Program-made: the position numbers and the translations under genes
Notes under the pieces: generated by a model
The model's database searches: none
Seen by the model: the letters and a program-made list of their open reading frames with translations, nothing else
What the model was told of the DNA's origin: nothing
In this document: positions 27,641 through 34,500 of the stretch, piece after piece
Numbering within the stretch: the stretch's first letter is position 1
Layout of the letters: every line of letters begins with the position of its first letter
DNA from: Nonomuraea aurantiaca
Lineage (GTDB): Bacteria > Actinomycetota > Actinomycetes > Streptosporangiales > Streptosporangiaceae
NCBI RefSeq assembly: GCF_020215705.1
Contig: NZ_JAIWNB010000024.1
Coordinates: forward strand, 120,974-184,973
DNA: 64,000 nucleotides
Direction: 5' to 3'

Positions 27641-28638
27641 GCGGTCCCTGTCCGCGTGGAGGTCATTTCCGTCGCGGGAGCCGGGGCCCAGCCGAACGCG
27701 GGTGCGACCTCGGTCGCCAGCAGTTCGATGGAGCGCAGGATCAGCGGGTGCGGCGGGTCGACCGAGTGCACCTGCAGGACCAGGTCGGTGACCCGGTCGA
27801 GCGTGGGATCGGCCTTGAGGCTGTCGATGACGTCCTGCGGGGTGCCCACGTGAACGTCGAAGGCGGTGATGCGGTCGCGGGAGGTCTCGAAGGGCAGCCG
27901 GGCGCGGCTCAGCCCGCGTTCGGCGTACCGCAGCGCCTCGGCCCGGCTGTCGGCCACGAACGCGGTCCGCGACGCCACGATCCGGGGCGCGGTGCCCGTG
28001 GGCAGGTTCTCGTAGTAGGCGTCCACGATGGGCCGCTGGATCTCCGCCAGCGTCGCCTCGGGATGCTCCTCGGGACGTGGCTGGGTACGCGACAGCATCA
28101 GCCCGTTGCCCGCCCGGCCCGCCCTGGCGCCGCCGCTCACCGAGAACGTCGCCTCCCAGACGGCGTCGAGCAGCCGCGGCGCCGCGGGATAGAGCCGGTT
28201 GCCGCCGCCGAGGTCGCGGCCCGACCAGGCGTCGACGAGCACCGCGAGATGCTCGGCGTAGACGGCCGCGCGCCGCGCGCTCTCCGTCCCGAACGCGGTG
28301 AACGACGACGGCGTGCCGCCGCTGCCGACGCCCACTTCGAGCCGGCCGCCGGTCAGCAGGTCGAGTACGGCGGTGTCCTCGGCCACGCGTACCGGATGTT
28401 CGAGCGGCAGCGTGATGATGCCGGTGCCGAGCCTGATCCGGCTGGTGCGCGCCGCGACGTGGGCGAGGAAGATCAGCGGTGCGGGCAGCCCGCCCTCCGC
28501 GCCGTCGAAGTGGTGCTGCGCCACCCACGCCGTGTCGAACCCGAAAGACTCCGCGTGCCCGATCTGCTCGGCGGCCAGCCGGTAGCGCTCATCCGCGGGC
28601 ACCTCGTTGAGCAGCCGGCTGAAGAATCCCAGCCTCAT
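27637..28638 (-). CDS. FMN-dependent luciferase-like monooxygenase (KPN_01858 family)
   Basis: A 333-residue LLM-class flavin oxidoreductase with a TIM barrel: 'MRLGFFSRLLNEVPADERY' at the start, 'DTAWVAQHHFDG', 'IRLGTGIITLPLEHPVRVAED' and 'EVGVGSGGTPSSFTAF'. These enzymes use reduced FMN and O2 to oxidise small substrates, often to desulfurise or dealkylate imported compounds. With the adjacent peptide-type ABC importer and AhpD-like proteins it matches the KPN_01858-type group, whose substrate is unknown. It starts by ATGA overlap with the ATPase gene. Its last codons are one unit of a 26-bp tandem repeat. Confidence 0.88.
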   Translation of the reverse strand: MRLGFFSRLLNEVPADERYRLAAEQIGHAESFGFDTAWVAQHHFDGAEGGLPAPLIFLAHVAARTSRIRLGTGIITLPLEHPVRVAEDTAVLDLLTGGRLEVGVGSGGTPSSFTAFGTESARRAAVYAEHLAVLVDAWSGRDLGGGNRLYPAAPRLLDAVWEATFSVSGGARAGRAGNGLMLSRTQPRPEEHPEATLAEIQRPIVDAYYENLPTGTAPRIVASRTAFVADSRAEALRYAERGLSRARLPFETSRDRITAFDVHVGTPQDVIDSLKADPTLDRVTDLVLQVHSVDPPHPLILRSIELLATEVAPAFGWAPAPATEMTSTRTGTA

Positions 28639-30272
28639 CGCACCGGCTCCGGGATCGCGGCCAGGAGCTCGCGGGTGTAGTCATGCCGTGGGTCGGTGAA
28701 GACCCGTTGAGTGGTTCCGAATTCCACTATGCGTCCCTTGTTCATGACGGAAACGGTGTGTGAGATCTGGCGCACCACCGCGAGGTCGTGCGAGATGAAC
28801 AGATAAGTCAGCCCCAAATCACGCTGGAGCTCTTCGAGCAGGTCCAGGATCTGCGCCTGTACGGTCACGTCGAGCGCGGAGACCGCCTCGTCGAGTACCA
28901 CGACCCCCGGATCGACGGCCAGCGCGCGGGCGATGGCCACGCGCTGCCGCTGGCCGCCGGACAGCTCGCGTGGTCTGCGGTCGAGCAGGCTCTCGGGGAG
29001 CGCCACACGTTCCATCAGATCACGCACCCTGCGGCGGCGGGCGGCACGGTCCCCGAGCCGGAAGTTGCGCAGCGGCTCCTCCACGATCGCGGCGATGGAC
29101 TGCCGGGGGTCGAGCGAGCTGTAGGGGTTCTGGTAGACGAGCTGCACGTGGCGCCGGAAGTCGCGCGCCGCCCTCCCACCGGCAACCGCCCCCGCTCCGG
29201 CGACCGTCCCCACTCCGGCGGCTGTCCCCGGTGCGGCGACCGTCCCCGCTCCGGCGATCGTCACGGTGCCGGAGGTGGGTTCGGCGAAGCGTACGACCAT
29301 GCGGGCCGTGGTCGTCTTGCCCGATCCGGACTCGCCCACGAGGGCGTGCGTGGTGCCTGGGCGTACCTCGAAGGACACCCCGTCGACGGCGCGGAACGGC
29401 CGTCTCCCGACGCGGAACTCCTTGACCAGGTTGTGGACCACGATCGCGGGCTCCGCCGTGGGCTCCTCCGGGGTCTGTTCCACCGCACGGAACTCGCGCA
29501 CCGACAGCGCGGGCGCGTCGCGCAGCAGTTGCCCGGTATAGGCGGCCCGCGGATCCGAGAGGACCTGGCCCGACGGGCCCTGCTCCTCGATCCGGCCGTC
29601 CTTCATGACGATCAGGCGGTCCGAGCGGTTCGCGGCGATGCCCAGGTCGTGGGTGACCAGCAGCACCGCCGTGCCGAACTCGGCGCGCAGGTCGTCGATG
29701 AGGTCCAGGATGCGCCGCTGCACGGTGACGTCCAGCGCGCTGGTCGGCTCGTCGGCGATGACGAGCCGCGGTTCCAGGGCGATCGCGATGGCGATGAGGA
29801 CCCGCTGGCGCATCCCGCCGGACAGCTCGTGCGGGTACTGGCGGGCGCGTGTCTCCGGGTCCGGCAGGCCGACGCGAGTGAGCAGGTTCACGACGCGGCG
29901 GGAGATCGTACGACGGTCGCCGCGTTTGTGGATGCGCAGGACCTCGCCGATCTGGGCGCCGACGGTCTTGACCGGGTTCAGTGAGTTGGACGGGTCCTGC
30001 GGGATGAGGCCGATCTGGGCGCCCCTGATCGACTCCATCCGGCGGGTGGACCAGGTGGCCAGGTCGGAGTCGCCGAGCAGGATCCGGCCGCCGTCGAGGG
30101 TGGCGTTCGGGGGCAGGAGGCCGATGATCGAGTGGGCGGTGGTCGTCTTGCCGGAGCCGGACTCGCCGACCACCGCGACCACCTCGCCGGGCTCGACCGT
30201 GAAGGAGATCCCCTGGACCGCCGGCCGGGCGTCGTAGGAGACCGCGAGGTCGCGTACGTCCAGGAGACTCAT
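28635..30272 (-). CDS. Fused dipeptide/oligopeptide-type ABC transporter ATPase (two NBDs)
   Basis: A 545-residue protein joining two ATPase domains normally made separately (DppD/DppF type). The first NBD (about 1-260) has Walker A 'GESGSGKTT', signature 'LSGGMRQR' and Walker B 'LVIADEPTS'. The second (about 275-545) has 'GESGSGKTT', 'LSGGQRQR' and 'VVVLDEAVS'. Between Walker A and signature of the second NBD lies an odd Gly/Ala/Val-rich insert (about 343-370, 'GAGTVAAPGTAAGVG') encoded by short tandem repeats at 29170-29255. The start ATG at 30272 overlaps the last of three linked micro-ORFs. It energises uptake through the two permeases encoded upstream. Confidence 0.93.
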   Translation of the reverse strand: MSLLDVRDLAVSYDARPAVQGISFTVEPGEVVAVVGESGSGKTTTAHSIIGLLPPNATLDGGRILLGDSDLATWSTRRMESIRGAQIGLIPQDPSNSLNPVKTVGAQIGEVLRIHKRGDRRTISRRVVNLLTRVGLPDPETRARQYPHELSGGMRQRVLIAIAIALEPRLVIADEPTSALDVTVQRRILDLIDDLRAEFGTAVLLVTHDLGIAANRSDRLIVMKDGRIEEQGPSGQVLSDPRAAYTGQLLRDAPALSVREFRAVEQTPEEPTAEPAIVVHNLVKEFRVGRRPFRAVDGVSFEVRPGTTHALVGESGSGKTTTARMVVRFAEPTSGTVTIAGAGTVAAPGTAAGVGTVAGAGAVAGGRAARDFRRHVQLVYQNPYSSLDPRQSIAAIVEEPLRNFRLGDRAARRRRVRDLMERVALPESLLDRRPRELSGGQRQRVAIARALAVDPGVVVLDEAVSALDVTVQAQILDLLEELQRDLGLTYLFISHDLAVVRQISHTVSVMNKGRIVEFGTTQRVFTDPRHDYTRELLAAIPEPVR

Positions 30273-30301
30273 CGCTTGGGCCCTCCGATCGAGCGGCTCA
30301 T
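30269..30301 (-). CDS. 10-codon linking micro-ORF 3 (permease to ATPase)
   Basis: Reads MSRSIGGPKR. ATG at 30301 overlaps the previous micro-ORF stop and its TGA overlaps the ATPase ATG (both ATGA). GGAGGG lies about 10 bases before the ATPase start. Confidence 0.55.
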   Translation of the reverse strand: MSRSIGGPKR

Positions 30302-30330
30302 GTCGTGTTCCTTCCGATCGACCGGCTCAT
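30298..30330 (-). CDS. 10-codon linking micro-ORF 2 (permease to ATPase)
   Basis: Reads MSRSIGRNTT, with ATGA overlaps on both sides. GGAAGG inside the ORF is a Shine-Dalgarno-like site for the next micro-ORF. Confidence 0.55.
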   Translation of the reverse strand: MSRSIGRNTT

Positions 30331-30359
30331 GTCCTGTCCCTTCCGATCGACCGGCTCAT
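30327..30359 (-). CDS. 10-codon linking micro-ORF 1 (permease to ATPase)
   Basis: Reads MSRSIGRDRT, an echo of the permease C-terminus ISRSIGRDRT. ATG at 30359 overlaps the permease TGA, and its own TGA overlaps the next ATG. Confidence 0.55.
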   Translation of the reverse strand: MSRSIGRDRT

Positions 30360-31135
30360 GTCCTGTCCCTTCCGATCGACCGGCTGATCCGGCTCGCGGC
30401 CAGTACCACGGCCACGACCACGACGCCGGGCAGCGTCGTCAGCCACCACGAGGTGGCCAGGTAGTTGCGGCCCTCCGAGATGAGCAGTCCCCACTCGGGC
30501 GTCGGCGGCTCGGCGCCGTAGCCGAGGAAGCCGAGCGTCGAGATGGCCAGGATCGCCACCCCGAACTGCAGGGCGGCCAGCGCGATGATCGGGCCGAGCG
30601 AGTTGGGCAGGACGTGCCGCCAGAGCACCGCCGGGAACCGGCCGCCGCTGCCGAACGCGGCCTCCACGTAGTCGGACCGGCGCACCCGTACGACCTCCGA
30701 GCGCGCCAGGCGGGCGAAGGCCGCGACGGACCCGATGCCCACGGCGATCGCCACGTTGACCGTGCCGGGACCGAGCAGGATGATCACCGTCAGCGCCAGG
30801 AGCAGGCCGGGCACGGACAGCAGGACGTCGGCCACCCGCATGACGGCGTCGTCGAGCAGCCCGCCGGTCGAGCCGGCCAGCAGGCCGAGCAGCGTGCCCG
30901 CGAGCAGGCCCACGGCGACGGCGACGAACGCGCCCGACAGGGAGTGCACGGAGCCGTGCACCACGCGGGCGAACAGGTCGCGGCCCACGGCGTCGGTGCC
31001 GAACAGGTGCTCGAGGCTCGGCGGGCGCAGCTTCTCGGCCGGCACCCCGGCCAGCGGGTCGTACCCGGTGAACAGGGCGGGCACGACGGCCCAGAGCACG
31101 ACGAGAGCGATCGTCAACCAGGACAGAACCTTCAC
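30356..31135 (-). CDS. ABC transporter permease (DppC-type)
   Basis: A 259-residue inner-membrane permease with about six helices and the binding-protein-dependent transport loop ('EAAFGSGGRFPAVLWRHVLPN') that docks the ATPase. The opening 'MKVLSWLTIALVVLWAVVPALF' and 'EHLFGTDAVGRDLFARVVHG' are DppC/OppC hallmarks. GTG at 31135 overlaps (GTGA) the stop of a 14-codon micro-ORF that copies this gene's own start; GGGAGG lies just upstream. Its last 29 bp were tandemly multiplied into three more micro-ORFs. Confidence 0.92.
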   Translation of the reverse strand: MKVLSWLTIALVVLWAVVPALFTGYDPLAGVPAEKLRPPSLEHLFGTDAVGRDLFARVVHGSVHSLSGAFVAVAVGLLAGTLLGLLAGSTGGLLDDAVMRVADVLLSVPGLLLALTVIILLGPGTVNVAIAVGIGSVAAFARLARSEVVRVRRSDYVEAAFGSGGRFPAVLWRHVLPNSLGPIIALAALQFGVAILAISTLGFLGYGAEPPTPEWGLLISEGRNYLATSWWLTTLPGVVVVAVVLAASRISRSIGRDRT

Positions 31136-31176
31136 GCCGCCGCCTCCCAGAGCACCACAAGGGACAGGATCTTCAC
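31132..31176 (-). CDS. 14-codon linking micro-ORF between the two permeases
   Basis: GTG at 31176 overlaps the first permease's TGA (GTGA), reads MKILSLVVLWEAAA, and its TGA overlaps the second permease's GTG (GTGA). It echoes the true start MKVLSW...VVLWAV, so it arose by duplication of about 41 bp of start region. GGGAGG within it can serve the real start. Confidence 0.6.
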   Translation of the reverse strand: MKILSLVVLWEAAA

Positions 31177-32105
31177 GCCGACGCCTTCAGCCGGGGGTCG
31201 AGCACCGGGAACAGCAGGTCCACGCCCAGGTTGACCAGGACGAACACGGTGCTCGCGAGCACCACGACGGCCAGCATCACCGGCGTGTCCTGCGCGTTGA
31301 CCGCCTGCTCGGTCAGCCGCCCGATGCCGTTGCGGCCGAAGACCGTCTCGGTGACGACCGACCCCGCGATGAGCTCGCCGAACGTCATCCCGGCGACGGT
31401 CAGCGCGGGCAGCACCGCGTTGCGGGCCACGTGCCGCCACAGGATCCACCACCGCGACGCGCCCTTGGCGGCCACGACGGGTACGAACGGCTGCGTGTAG
31501 ACCTGGTCGATGCCGCGCGCCAGCACCTGCGCGATCGGCGCCGAGATCGGCACGGCCAGCGTCAGCACCGGCAGCAGGAGTTGCTGCGTCTGGCTGCCAC
31601 CGATCACCGGCACCAGCCCGAGCCGGAACGAGAACACCTGGATCAGCAGGATCCCCAGCCAGAAGGCCGGCACCGAGACGAACAGCGACGGCACCGCCAG
31701 CAGCGCCCCGCGCAGCCAGGACGTTCGGCTGTAACCGGCGGCGAAGGCGAGCGCCACAGCGATCAGCACGGCCAGCGCGAATCCCGCCGTGGCCAGCTCG
31801 GCCGTCTCCGGCAGCGCCTCGGCCAGCCGCTCGACCACCGGTGTGCCGGTGTCGATCGAGTAGCCGAAGCCGCCGCGCAGGAAGCCGAGCAGCGTGTGGA
31901 GGTAGCCGATGATCGGCGGGTCGCCGCCGCCGTAGTAGGCGCGGATCTCGGCGATCTGCTGGGGTGACAGCCCGAGCTCCGGGTTCTGGAACTTGATCAG
32001 GATCGAGTCGCCGGGCAGGAGCTGGAGGAGCACGTAGCCGGCCGTGAAGGCGGCCCACAGCACCAGCGCCGCCTGTCCGACACGCATCAGGACGTATCGG
32101 GTCAC
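31173..32105 (-). CDS. ABC transporter permease (DppB-type)
   Basis: A 310-residue permease with the DppB pattern: N-terminal helix 'VTRYVLMRVGQAALVLWAAFT' and 'LLPGDSILIKFQNPELGLSP', a long periplasmic segment, and the ATPase-docking loop ('AKGASRWWILWRHVARNAVLPAL') near residue 215. The GTG at 32105 overlaps the binding-protein stop (GTGA); the frame is open further upstream but is antisense-like there. It pairs with the DppC-type permease in one importer. Confidence 0.92.
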   Translation of the reverse strand: MTRYVLMRVGQAALVLWAAFTAGYVLLQLLPGDSILIKFQNPELGLSPQQIAEIRAYYGGGDPPIIGYLHTLLGFLRGGFGYSIDTGTPVVERLAEALPETAELATAGFALAVLIAVALAFAAGYSRTSWLRGALLAVPSLFVSVPAFWLGILLIQVFSFRLGLVPVIGGSQTQQLLLPVLTLAVPISAPIAQVLARGIDQVYTQPFVPVVAAKGASRWWILWRHVARNAVLPALTVAGMTFGELIAGSVVTETVFGRNGIGRLTEQAVNAQDTPVMLAVVVLASTVFVLVNLGVDLLFPVLDPRLKASA

Positions 32106-33727
32106 CGCTTCGACAGCCAGACCGAGTAGAACGTGGGCCTGGCCACCGCCTCGAAGGCGACACCCTGGACGTAGGGGGCGGCGCCGTAGACCTGAGGCTC
32201 CTCGAACAGCGGGATCGCGTAGCCCCGGTCCACCACGTAGCGCTGGATCTCGCCGACCTTGGCGTCGCGGGCGGACTTGTCCGCCAGGGCCGACTCCTCC
32301 TCCAGCAGCTTGTCGAGCTTGGTGTCCTTGGACAGGATGACGTCGCGGTTCTGGCTGTGGAAGTGGCTCTTGATCACGTCCTCGTCGGCGCGGCCGACCA
32401 TCGAGTGGGCGATGGCGGTCTTCTCCGCGTCCTTGATGTCGACGGCCTGGGTGCCGGCGTCGGCGGGGCGGATCTCCAGCTTCACGCCGATCTTGGTCCA
32501 CTGCTGGGCGACGAGTTCGAGGGTCTGCTTGGACAGCGGTTGGGGGCCTGAGACGAAGACGCCGAGCTGGAGCGGCTTGCCGTCCTTGGCGCGGATGCCG
32601 TCGGCGCCGCGCGCCCAGCCGGCCTTGTCGAGCAGGGCGTTGGCCTTGGCGGGGTCGTAGGCGAGCTCCTTGGACAGGTCGACGTACCCGTGGGCGAGGT
32701 GGCTGAGGACCGAGGTGGCGACCGGGTAGCTCGGGGTGAAGAGGGTGTCGACCACCTCCTTGGCGTTGGTTCCTGCCTGGAGCGCCTTGCGTACGTCGCG
32801 GTCGCTGAGGATGCTGTTGCCGGGCCGGAGGTAGAGGCCGTTGTTCACGCCTCTGGTCGGCTCCGCATAAATCTTGAAATTCGCGTCTTTGACGGTTTTT
32901 TCGTCATAAGCCTGGACGTAGCGGACGTAGTCGGCCTGGCCGGAGGTGAGCGCGCCCACCCGCACGTTGTCCTCGGGCGTCACGATGATCTTGATCGTGT
33001 CGAGGTACGCGCGGCCCTGGTGCTTCGACGACGCCGGCGCCCAGTTGTAGTCCTTGCGGGCGGCCAGGTCGATCTCCTTGTCCACGACCTGTTTCGCCAC
33101 GGTGAACGGGCCGGACCCGATGACGTTCTTGAGCTGGCACTGCTGTTCGTACGGCAGTGAGATCGTCTTCTTCGACACCAGGCCCGCGCCGATGACCGAG
33201 GTTCCTTGGAGAAAACCGGGTGACGACTTCTTGAAATGGAAGCGCACGGTTCTGTTGTCGATGACCTCACTACGTTCGTAGTTGTTGACGAACTCGGCCG
33301 GGGGCAGCTTGAGGTCGGTGTCGCCCAGGCCGTACACGTCGAAGTTGGCGGCCACGGCCGCGGCGTCGAGCGGGCTGCCGTCGCTGAACGTCACGCCGTC
33401 GCGAAGGTGGAAGGTGTACTCGGTGGCGTCCTTGTTCACCTCCCACTTGGTGGCGATCCACGGCTCGATCCGCAGCGTCTTCGGGTCCTGCCAGGTCAGC
33501 TTGTCGGTGAGCTGGTTCAGCACGCCGCCGTTCGGATAGAACCCGGCGGCGGGCAGGTAGAGGCAGGTCGGCGGCTGATGCTCCAGGTAGGTCAGCGTGC
33601 CCCCGTAGACGGGTGCCCCTCCGGCGGTCTGCGCCTGGACGGCGGGACCGCCGCTGCCGCAGGCGGCGAGGAGCCCCGAGACGGCCAGCCCCGAGGCGGT
33701 GAGCATGGTGAGCGCGGCGGAACGCAT
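32102..33727 (-). CDS. ABC transporter solute-binding lipoprotein (family 5, KPN_01854-like)
   Basis: A 541-residue extracellular binding protein. The signal peptide ends in a lipobox ('GLLAACGSGG', Cys about 22), so it is tethered to the membrane. The mature protein has the SBP family 5 fold ('ATEYTFHLRDGVTFSDGSPLDAAAV' near residues 104-128), as in peptide, nickel or glycoside-binding proteins. With the neighbouring families it fits the KPN_01854 group; the ligand is unknown, probably a small compound later oxidised by the luciferase-like enzyme. It is the first gene of the operon, with GAAGGA before the ATG and a palindromic, AT-rich region upstream. Confidence 0.92.
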   Translation of the reverse strand: MRSAALTMLTASGLAVSGLLAACGSGGPAVQAQTAGGAPVYGGTLTYLEHQPPTCLYLPAAGFYPNGGVLNQLTDKLTWQDPKTLRIEPWIATKWEVNKDATEYTFHLRDGVTFSDGSPLDAAAVAANFDVYGLGDTDLKLPPAEFVNNYERSEVIDNRTVRFHFKKSSPGFLQGTSVIGAGLVSKKTISLPYEQQCQLKNVIGSGPFTVAKQVVDKEIDLAARKDYNWAPASSKHQGRAYLDTIKIIVTPEDNVRVGALTSGQADYVRYVQAYDEKTVKDANFKIYAEPTRGVNNGLYLRPGNSILSDRDVRKALQAGTNAKEVVDTLFTPSYPVATSVLSHLAHGYVDLSKELAYDPAKANALLDKAGWARGADGIRAKDGKPLQLGVFVSGPQPLSKQTLELVAQQWTKIGVKLEIRPADAGTQAVDIKDAEKTAIAHSMVGRADEDVIKSHFHSQNRDVILSKDTKLDKLLEEESALADKSARDAKVGEIQRYVVDRGYAIPLFEEPQVYGAAPYVQGVAFEAVARPTFYSVWLSKR

Positions 33728-33766
33728 GGGACATCCTTCACGGTGGTCGCTGGAACTAAAACCACC

Positions 33767-33792
33767 ATATCCTACCTAGATAGTAGGTATAT
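33767..33792. promoter_or_regulatory. Operator/promoter region of the ABC-luciferase operon
   Basis: AT-rich for this genome. ATAT-CCTAC-ctagata-GTAGG-TATAT is a near-perfect inverted repeat overlapping a second one, ACCTA-gatag-TAGGT (33774-33788). The minus-strand TAGGAT here could be a -10 box, in which case a bound protein would block transcription. A GGTGGT/ACCACC hairpin (33742-33766) follows in the leader. Confidence 0.5.
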
Positions 33793-33862
33793 CATCCACC
33801 TCTGCCCTCTCGGCGGCCTGGCTGAGCGCCGCGTGCCGGGCGGGGGACGTCAGCGGGGGACG

Positions 33863-34369
33863 CTAGTCGCCCGTCACGCCGTCGATCAGCTCGCGCAGGA
33901 GGTCGGCGTGACCGTTGTGACGGGCGTACTCCTCGATCATGTGGACGAGGATCCACCGGTGGGAGCAGTCCTCTCCGTGGCGCTGTGCTTTGCCCAGGGC
34001 GTCGAGCGGCACCCCGGCGGACACCTCGCGGGCGTGCTCGATCTCGGTCTGCCAGGTCTTGAACGCCTCGTCGGCCGAGGCGGTGTCGACGTCGTCGAAG
34101 TCCGCGTCTTGGTTGGTGTCCTTGCCCCACAGCTTCGGGGCGTCCTCGCCGTTCAGCACCCCCCGGTACCAGGCCCGCTCCACATGGGCCATGTGACGGA
34201 CCAAGCCGAGCAGCGACAAGGTCGATGGCGCGGCGGAACGCTGCCGCAGCTGCTCCTCCGACAGGCCCTCGCACTTGAGGGCCAGGGTCTCGCGATGCCA
34301 GTCGAGCCAGTTGGTGAGCATGGCGCGCTCGTCGGCGATGAAAGGGGGCGGGATGCGATTGTCACTCAT
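33863..34369 (-). CDS. DinB family protein (DUF664-type)
   Basis: A 168-residue four-helix-bundle protein. 'RAMLTNWLDWHRETLALK', 'GLVRHMAHVERAWYRG' and 'HRWILVHMIEEYARHNGHADLLRE' carry the three His residues expected to bind a metal ion in DinB/YfiT-type proteins. Many actinobacterial members are mycothiol-dependent transferases or of unknown role. ATG 34369 is preferred; the open frame continues to 34417 without a good site. It stands alone, divergent from the deacetylase gene. Confidence 0.8.
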   Translation of the reverse strand: MSDNRIPPPFIADERAMLTNWLDWHRETLALKCEGLSEEQLRQRSAAPSTLSLLGLVRHMAHVERAWYRGVLNGEDAPKLWGKDTNQDADFDDVDTASADEAFKTWQTEIEHAREVSAGVPLDALGKAQRHGEDCSHRWILVHMIEEYARHNGHADLLRELIDGVTGD

Positions 34370-34500
34370 GCTGGGTAAACGTAGCTGACTGCCCGAGTTA
34401 CCGTCGAAGTAGACCATCCAGGAAGGCCTGTTTGGCGAACCAATAGCTGGAAGCGGGAGTCGAACGGGTCAGGGGCGGAAACGACGGGGGGATCGTGATC

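Larger units (their letters stand above)
30273..30388. repeat. Four contiguous 29-bp repeats at the permease/ATPase junction
   Basis: Units 30273-30301, 30302-30330, 30331-30359 and 30360-30388 share ttccgatcgaccggctcat (plus strand). The rightmost is the real end of the permease gene and the others are extra copies. With 29 bp (not a multiple of three) per unit and ATG at its edge, each copy automatically creates an ATGA stop-start link. The units are contiguous without spacers, so this is not a CRISPR. Confidence 0.9.

Noticed and set aside
27584..28528. A 314-codon frame overlapping the luciferase-like gene
   Set aside because: It is an Arg-rich shadow; only its last 18 codons, the linked micro-ORF, are notable.
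30273..30388. CRISPR-like 29-bp repeats
   Set aside because: The units are contiguous with no spacers and overlap a permease gene end; there are no cas genes.
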